Shown here in pieces: positions 57,845-64,000 of a stretch of 64,000 bases of DNA (the first letter of the stretch is position 1; every line of letters starts with the position of its first letter). The notes under the pieces are model-generated. The model was not told the origin of the DNA. It saw only the letters and a program-made list of their open reading frames with translations, and did not search any database. The DNA comes from Dermatophagoides farinae (taxonomy: Eukaryota; Arthropoda; Arachnida; Sarcoptiformes; Pyroglyphidae), in the NCBI RefSeq assembly GCF_024713945.1, contig NC_134684.1:1593001-1657000 (forward strand), read 5' to 3'. The translations under genes were made by a program, and so were the position numbers.

Positions 57845-59146
57845 TCAATAAAAATTTGAATCATGTACCATGTCATTTGATGAAGATTGTTGTGCCAATG
57901 ACGTGAACGTTGATTGTTGTTTCATCACAGTAGGTTTAGTCGATGATGATGATGGTGATGATAAAGCGGATTTTTTTCGTTCATTTACCAAACTTATTTT
58001 TGGTGCAACAGTAGAAGATTTGGACATAATTTCAGTCAATACTTTTGGTCTATGTTGAACAGTTGATGATTGAAAAAAATTACTACGTATTGATTTATCA
58101 TAAATCGATGATTGGATTTTCGATAATTTTTTTTCCTTTGATGGTGGTGGTGTTTTACTGAAATTCAAAAATAGCAATAGAATAAGTGACATTAACAATA
58201 TTAATATTAATACGAAAATAAGCCAAACATATCTTGATGGTATCATTTTAGAAATTGAATTCAAATGATCTGGACACCAGAAAAAAGTTCCATATGATTT
58301 CTTTGATAATGGATATGGTTTATAATTATCAAAAATGGCAATCTCATTGAAAATATAAACAGAATCATTTGAGAATAGATAGAATTTAGAATCGATAATA
58401 AAACCTTTTAATATTGGTAAATCGATTGGCTGCATATTTTTCGAAAAACAATCATCATTCATAACAATGATTGTTGTATGGATTGAAAATTTTTCAAACC
58501 AACATAGATTTTTATAAGGAAATAAATGTTTGATTCCAGAATTCTTTGTTACAGATTCACCATTCAATTGTAATTTAGTCATCTGTAGATAATTTGTATC
58601 CGGTTTTTTACGAATTGAATATAAAGATTTTGGTTCTTTTGTTGATATTAATATCTCATTCGATGAACCAGTATAATCCCAGCCAGAATGTATATTGCCA
58701 GTATTAAAATTGTAATTAATACCTGATCCTGAACCATCATCATTACTTTTATCATAAATGAAACAAAACCATGAACCATCATTATCGACAATAATAACTG
58801 CATCATGATATGAATTGATATTTTTTTGAAATAAATCATTATTCCATAATTTTGGATATTTATTCGACATAGCTATCGGTTTGGCTTGTATATAAAGCAT
58901 ATCAATAGTACTATTCATTTGTTGTAAATTAACCTCATATACATAATAATCAGTGGTCAATAGTATAAGTTTTGTTTGTGTTATACCAACAGTCATTATA
59001 TGAAATTGTTGATTTGTATTATTCACTGTTTTACAAATATCTGATGATGATTCATAACTATCCACTAAATTGATTGCCATCAATGTTTGTAGTGTCCACG
59101 TTAACCAACAAATCATTATGAGAAGAAAAAATTGTTCAAATTTCAT
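57845..59146 (-). CDS. S4: intronless single-pass receptor-like protein
   Basis: A 433-residue single exon; ATG at 59146. Signal peptide (MKFEQFFLLIMICWLTWTLQ), ectodomain with FHIMTVGITQTKLILLTTDY, GSWFCFIYDK, NLCWFEK, DDCFSKNMQPIDLPILKGF, SKFYLFSNDSVYIFNE, FFWCPDHLN, a membrane span (YVWLIFVLILILLMSLILLL) and a ~120-residue Ser/Lys tail. The five core cysteines are kept; the additional pair of S2/S3 is not. The loss of both introns could mean a retrocopy or stepwise intron loss. Confidence 0.8.
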   Translation of the reverse strand: MKFEQFFLLIMICWLTWTLQTLMAINLVDSYESSSDICKTVNNTNQQFHIMTVGITQTKLILLTTDYYVYEVNLQQMNSTIDMLYIQAKPIAMSNKYPKLWNNDLFQKNINSYHDAVIIVDNDGSWFCFIYDKSNDDGSGSGINYNFNTGNIHSGWDYTGSSNEILISTKEPKSLYSIRKKPDTNYLQMTKLQLNGESVTKNSGIKHLFPYKNLCWFEKFSIHTTIIVMNDDCFSKNMQPIDLPILKGFIIDSKFYLFSNDSVYIFNEIAIFDNYKPYPLSKKSYGTFFWCPDHLNSISKMIPSRYVWLIFVLILILLMSLILLLFLNFSKTPPPSKEKKLSKIQSSIYDKSIRSNFFQSSTVQHRPKVLTEIMSKSSTVAPKISLVNERKKSALSSPSSSSTKPTVMKQQSTFTSLAQQSSSNDMVHDSNFY

Positions 59147-59405
59147 CGTTCAAATGAATTTAAAAAATTCAAAAAATTCATATAGTCATCATGTGATTAT
59201 TTTATATGAAAAAAAAGTCAAAGTATTTTATTTATTAAATTTTTAAATTTAAATTTAACAAAAAAAAAATTCTCTGCATATTCTGTATTGTTCCATTGAA
59301 CATAGCAGCATATTTTTTTTTATTTAAAAAATAAAATTGTGACAATTGACTCTGACTAGAATTTTCATTCATTCATTCATTCATTGTTGTTGTTGTTGTT
59401 GTTGT
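59147..59405. other. Gap between S4 and ZIP13
   Basis: Short AT-rich spacer with (TTCA)n and (GTT)n near 59,370-59,405. Confidence 0.4.
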
Positions 59406-60750
59406 TTACAAATCAATGGCATTAATCGATTCCATAATAATTATACCAAAAATGACAAACATGATACGACATGATAAGATATAAATTCTTTTTCGTCGAT
59501 TTCCAATTTCCAATGTTGATTTCGTTGCCATTGATATATGATGACCATTGGTTTTTACCAATCCTTCCGAATCATCATTATTATTATTATTATCAAGATT
59601 CAACAATTCAGGCAAAAGGCTTGTTAATGCAATATAAAGAAAACCACCAGATGTAAGCGGTAAAATCCATAATGTTAAACTAAGTGAACCGGAATTTGTT
59701 TGCGATTGTTGTTCACAATATAGTACACATATGCTACCAATTATGGTGAATATCGATATGGATAATTGTGCACGAAATGCTCGCCAACAAGTGAAACCAG
59801 AACGTATGAGTATAACAAAATCGACAATTTCATGTGGCATTTCATGTAAAGCAATCGCTATGGTTGTCATAATGCCCATTTTGTAGCTAACCAAAAATGA
59901 TGCAGCCACTGACATTCCATGGGTAAAATTATCGAATCCATTGGCCAATAGATTTAGATAACCGGTAGCGTTTGGAGTATTATTGTTTAATGGTTGCAAT
60001 GATGATTCTATGATAAATTAATGATTATTATTTGAACTTTTTCAATAGTAAATTTTTAATCTTACCATTTTGAGCATCTTTTGAACATTTTTGGTGACGA
60101 TTTCGTAAATTTTTCGACTGACAATTTGCATTCTGTTGTTTGTGATTGGTGGTTATTTTATTGCTGTGAATTTTTTCATTAATCATCTTTTCATTATTAA
60201 TATTTTTTGAAAATTTATTGCTTTTATCACTATCCATAATCATAATCAATCCGATAAATGTTTCGGTGGTTGCAAAAACAATAACACCTATCAATATCCA
60301 TACACCAAGAAAATGTTGTGTATGTTGTGGTGTATAACCAGCCATAATTAATTGTCCACATGCTTCAGGTAAGATATGTAGAAAAACATCAGCAATCAAA
60401 GCACCGACTGCGAATGCTAAAATTAATTTTAAAAATTCACTTTGTTCAGGATCAAATTCATGTTGATTACGTAGATTAAATGATGAACGTTTTTGTAAAA
60501 AACGTAAAAATATCAACAACATTAACATTGATGAAAATGATATTACACAACAGGATGTAATGGTGACCAAATATAATTGAAACATTGTCGTATCATCAGT
60601 AATCTTTTCATTAACATTATGATTATTCGATATGATTGTATCATTAGATTTTAATATGGAATCTAAAGCAGCCGATGATGATGATGATGACCACCTGTTG
60701 GACACATCGTACCATAATGATTGATTCGATTGATGAATATTGTTGACCAT
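59406..60750 (-). CDS. SLC39A13: ZIP13-type zinc transporter (SLC39A13 / Zip99C)
   Basis: Exons 60066-60750 and 59406-60007 give 428 residues. Landmarks in order: FAVGALIADVFLHILPEA (HxxPE), a histidine-poor variable loop of about 75 residues, ATGYLNLLANGFDNFTHGMSVA (DNFTHG in place of HNFTDG, typical of ZIP13), IALHEMPHEIVDFVIL (HExPHE metal site), and LPLTSGGFLYIALTSLLPELL. ZIP13 moves zinc from the Golgi/vesicles to the cytosol (in Drosophila the orthologue also handles iron to the secretory pathway). Compared with human (371 aa) the first loop and the tail are longer and Asn/Ser-rich. No defect is seen. Confidence 0.93.
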
Positions 60751-63708
60751 TATTATTATTTTCTGATTAATTTGGTGGGATCACTATATAAAAGGATGAA
60801 AATCTTATTATTATCACTTTGGTTTATGATCACAATTTCATTGATATATCTCTATAGAGAGAGAGAAAAAAAAATTCGAATATCGATTCTCTATGATACT
60901 TAAAACTCGACGATATCGAATGACGAATATAATTGGATATGTAGAAATCAATCAAATTATTATGATGATGATGAGTATTATTTTTATTTCAACTGGTGGT
61001 TGTGTATCAACAACAACCGTTTTTCATTTGTTCATTAATTTTTTTTTCGGGATGACCATTTGAATATATTTGAACACTGTGCACAGCATCTATTATATTG
61101 TTATCAATCAAAGAGAAGAAAAGAAAAAAATGTCATACATTTTATCAATTCAAAAAAAAAAAATGCAGAAAAATGAAATTTACATTCGGATCATTAACTC
61201 ATCATCAATCAATCAATCAATGATTATTCGTGTATATTGTTGTTGATGAACAAGATTAAAGACGAAAAATATATAAAACAAAAAAAAAAAGATAAAACCA
61301 AATGTATATTGATTATCGATTGATTTTTGGCTATCGATTGTTGGAAAAAAAACTGCCAATACAGACACATACACACTTTTACATTTCTCTCTTTTTTTTC
61401 TTCTATCGTATCGTATCGTATTATTTGTCCAACACTCAAACATATATTCAAGGAAAGATTGACAAGTTTCTTTTCAACATATGTTCATCATCATGTATGT
61501 GAACCTAAAAATAATCAATTTCATTGAATCGAGATTTCTGTTTTAATTAATCTTTTTTTTAAAGAGAATAGAGACGAAAAGCAAAATTTCATTCATTCAT
61601 CATAGATAAGAGAGATAAATATTAAAAAAAAGAGAGAAAGAGAATGAAAACAAATCCATGTTATACACAAAATCGAATGTGTATTATTTTATATCAATCA
61701 ATGAACATGCATGCATGCATGCATCAAATATCAAATATGTAAAAAAAAGCTGACTATTTTGAAAATGTTGAACAATTCAACTTACCATCATCATTTATAT
61801 CAATTATGTAGCGTAAGTCATATTTTTTGGTTTTAGGAAAAAGAAAAAAAAATTTATCACTATATTATAATTTGTTCAAGAAACATCGATATATATAGAC
61901 CATCATCATCATCAATTGATTTATTATTCTCTTCCATTAATATTTGAACGATTATTATTATGACCTTAATGAATAAACATCAACAGCAGCAGCAGCAGCA
62001 GGAAATGTCAAATCAATATTGGCTTCGATAAATTATTGTTGATCATTTATTATTATTATTGAATATATAAAACGATCAGCATCAAATTGTTCACTATATA
62101 TAGTGATCACCACTGTTGCTTTTCTGAGTTAGAAATAATAAGAAGAAGAATTAAAACATAGTTTGATTTGATTTGATTTGATGTTTATCATCATCATTGT
62201 GTCAAAATTACAAACAACAACAACAAAATAGCTTTTTTTTCTTTTTGTTCGAGCTTGTATACAGTGGAATAGTTGTACACACTATAACATAATATGGTTT
62301 TTCTTTGACGTTGTAATTTTTAAGATATGAAATTCAACAAACAAAAAAACCTAACCCTTCATGATGTTAGATTTTCTTATATTTTTATAAATGATGAATG
62401 AATGATGATTATGATGATAATTTACATGGATGGATTTTTATATATTTTTTTCCCATAAACACATCACGTAACGTTCTATATGGATATGATGTTTCGAATT
62501 TGAGTTTGTTTGTTTGTTGATGCGGCCCAATTTTTTTTTAAATCCATGGATTTTTATCATGTGTGTGTGTGTGTTTGTTCAATTATTAAATTAACACATG
62601 TCATCAAATCATTCATCAATTGGCCTGTCATTTATTGATTGATTTTTTAACAAAAAACAACGAAAAAAAAATCAATTTTAAATTGATCAACTTTGTGAAT
62701 TAAAAAAAAAGAGGTAGAGATATATTGAAGTTGTATAAAAATCTAGGATGCTAGCAGTAGCAAAAGCTAAAAAAAAATAGCTCACACACACACAAATATC
62801 CGTCGTCTAACCAGATATAGTAGTAGTAGCATATATAGATGCAAATAACGGGATTGTCCGAAAAGAAACAAAAAAAAAACAAACAAACACAATACGCCCG
62901 TATACAAGTAAATGCTGCAGCATTTGTAAAAATTCTGGATGAAAAAAAAAATTATTATTCTACCATCGAAACGCATCTTTTTATCATCATCAACAACAAC
63001 AACAATATCAATATATCAAAAATACACATACATGTAACGTAAGTTTTAATTCGGTCACCAGAATTCATTTTTTTTTCTGGTTTCAAGAGTCGGCGTATCA
63101 TTCTCATTGCAGCTGAAAACAGCTTATTATATTTATCAAGATTTATCCAACATTCGTGTTATTTTTGTTGGTTTTTTTTAAAAAAAAATTTTTTTTTTTC
63201 GTTTTAGTTTCAATCATTAGTGTAGGAAAAAAAAAATCCTTCATCTCATCGTTTTCGTTTTTTTTTCAATTATCACGTATATGAACCAACAAATGGTAAG
63301 ATATATATATTCCATTGGATTCTTAATGATTTTTTTTTCTTCTCCTGAAGAATAGGTTACAATTAAATCATGATAAATATTGCCACAAGTTTTCAAGAAT
63401 GAAAATGATATATTAGATGTATAGAAATATCTAATCAGTTTACATTTTGTCTATCTTTGTGTGTGTGTGTGTGTGTATAACGAAGATGACGCCTTATTTT
63501 GATAGTCTGCTTTTGTTTGTTTTTTTCTTTTTTTGAACTGATACAATAATCTGATTTCTGATAATTTTTTTCCCCCATTATTAATTAATATATTTGAATT
63601 TCTAACTTTAATTGTAAATCTTTTTTTTTCTCAGTGATTTAGAAAAGAAAATTCTGAAATGATCATCGGATTATTTTCACTATCGTCGTTATTATTATTA
63701 AAATCATC
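60751..63708. other. Repeat-rich non-coding gap
   Basis: Includes (ATGC)n near 61,706-61,723, (CAG)n near 61,983-62,001, the perfect 16-bp palindrome TCACTATATATAGTGA at 62,091-62,106, (GT)n near 62,561-62,575 and 63,457-63,476, and long A/T runs. TTTCTCAG near 63,634 could be the acceptor of a 5' UTR intron for the next gene. Confidence 0.5.
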
Positions 63709-64000
63709 ATGTCTTTGCCAACAAAAAAAATTTCTACTATCACCAATGATGATGATCATAAGATTGATGATAATATTGATCAACAGAAACAATTAATAGA
63801 AATTGTAAACAAGAATGAAAACGAAAAGGAATCTGTGATAGAAACCGTAAACACTTCCATTGATAAAACTTTATTGCCGGATAATGATGAATCGTTGTGT
63901 ACGGACACTGTGGCTTCCAACAATCCAACAACAGCATTTAATATAATTGATGATTTGGAAACTTCATTAGTCAACAATTTTACGGTGGCTGATGTACCTA
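63709..64000 (+). CDS. Start of an unidentified acidic protein (runs off the window)
   Basis: ATG at 63,709 opens 97 codons to the window edge without a stop. The peptide (MSLPTKKISTITNDDDHKID onward) is hydrophilic, rich in Asp, Glu, Asn, Thr and Lys with no signal peptide or domain. It looks like the disordered N-terminus of an intracellular protein. The 5' acceptor-like TTTCTCAG about 75 bp upstream supports a spliced leader exon. The family cannot be told from this part. Confidence 0.6.
   Translation, partial: MSLPTKKISTITNDDDHKIDDNIDQQKQLIEIVNKNENEKESVIETVNTSIDKTLLPDNDESLCTDTVASNNPTTAFNIIDDLETSLVNNFTVADVP

Noticed and set aside
61213-61527. Overlapping ~70-codon open stretches on both strands
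   Set aside because: They are biased to Phe/Lys/Tyr from AT-rich sequence, overlap each other, and lack any family signal.

Overview
The window is nuclear DNA of a small, very AT-rich eukaryote with short introns (mostly 50-110 bp, GT-AG), compact genes and abundant microsatellites ((CA)n, (GTT)n, (ATG)n, poly-A/T). Gene content is arthropod-like: NRF-6-type acyltransferase, PDGF/VEGF-related factor, ZIP13, cystinosin and a 17-beta-HSD12-type reductase. The texture, together with secreted three-helix domains that resemble the mite group 5/21 allergen fold, fits an astigmatan mite (house-dust/scab mite type). That assignment is inference. No tRNA, rRNA, CRISPR or bacterial feature was seen.

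Layout. 1-5.2 kb is microsatellite-rich and without a credible gene. 5.2-15.0 kb holds a secreted glycine-rich peptide precursor (+), CIR1 (-), COX15 (+), a nine-exon NRF-6-like acyltransferase (+) and an HSD17B12-like reductase (-). 19.3-26.2 kb holds carboxypeptidase Q (+), a secreted Cys-rich/C2-like protein (-), cystinosin (-) and a membrane-anchored PDGF/VEGF-like factor (-). 28.3-35.0 kb is one gene of about 17 exons for a large EGF-repeat type I membrane protein (+).

The most distinctive part is 35.5-59.2 kb. Two lineage-specific families are interleaved there, all on the minus strand. Family T (seven genes, T1-T7) encodes secreted proteins: a signal peptide on its own small exon, one to three copies of a ~75-residue three-helix domain (type A and/or a related type B), and long Thr/Pro mucin-like repeats. 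Family S (four genes, S1-S4) encodes single-pass receptors with a shared ~280-residue Cys-containing ectodomain and unrelated cytoplasmic tails. The T array grew by tandem duplication of gene plus promoter plus an intergenic piece that carries a broken Ty3/gypsy-type fossil. Several T genes took their stop codon from whatever DNA lay at the duplication junction, and one (T2) slips frame three times inside its repeats.

59.4-60.8 kb is a ZIP13-type zinc transporter (-). 60.8-63.7 kb has no gene that I can support, and a new coding region starts at 63,709 (+) and runs off the window. The housekeeping genes (heme A synthesis, lysosomal cystine export, zinc transport, lipid reductase) look like ordinary neighbours. 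The T/S block looks like a fast-evolving secreted/surface locus, possibly gut lining or host/diet-facing; that role is inferred from architecture only.
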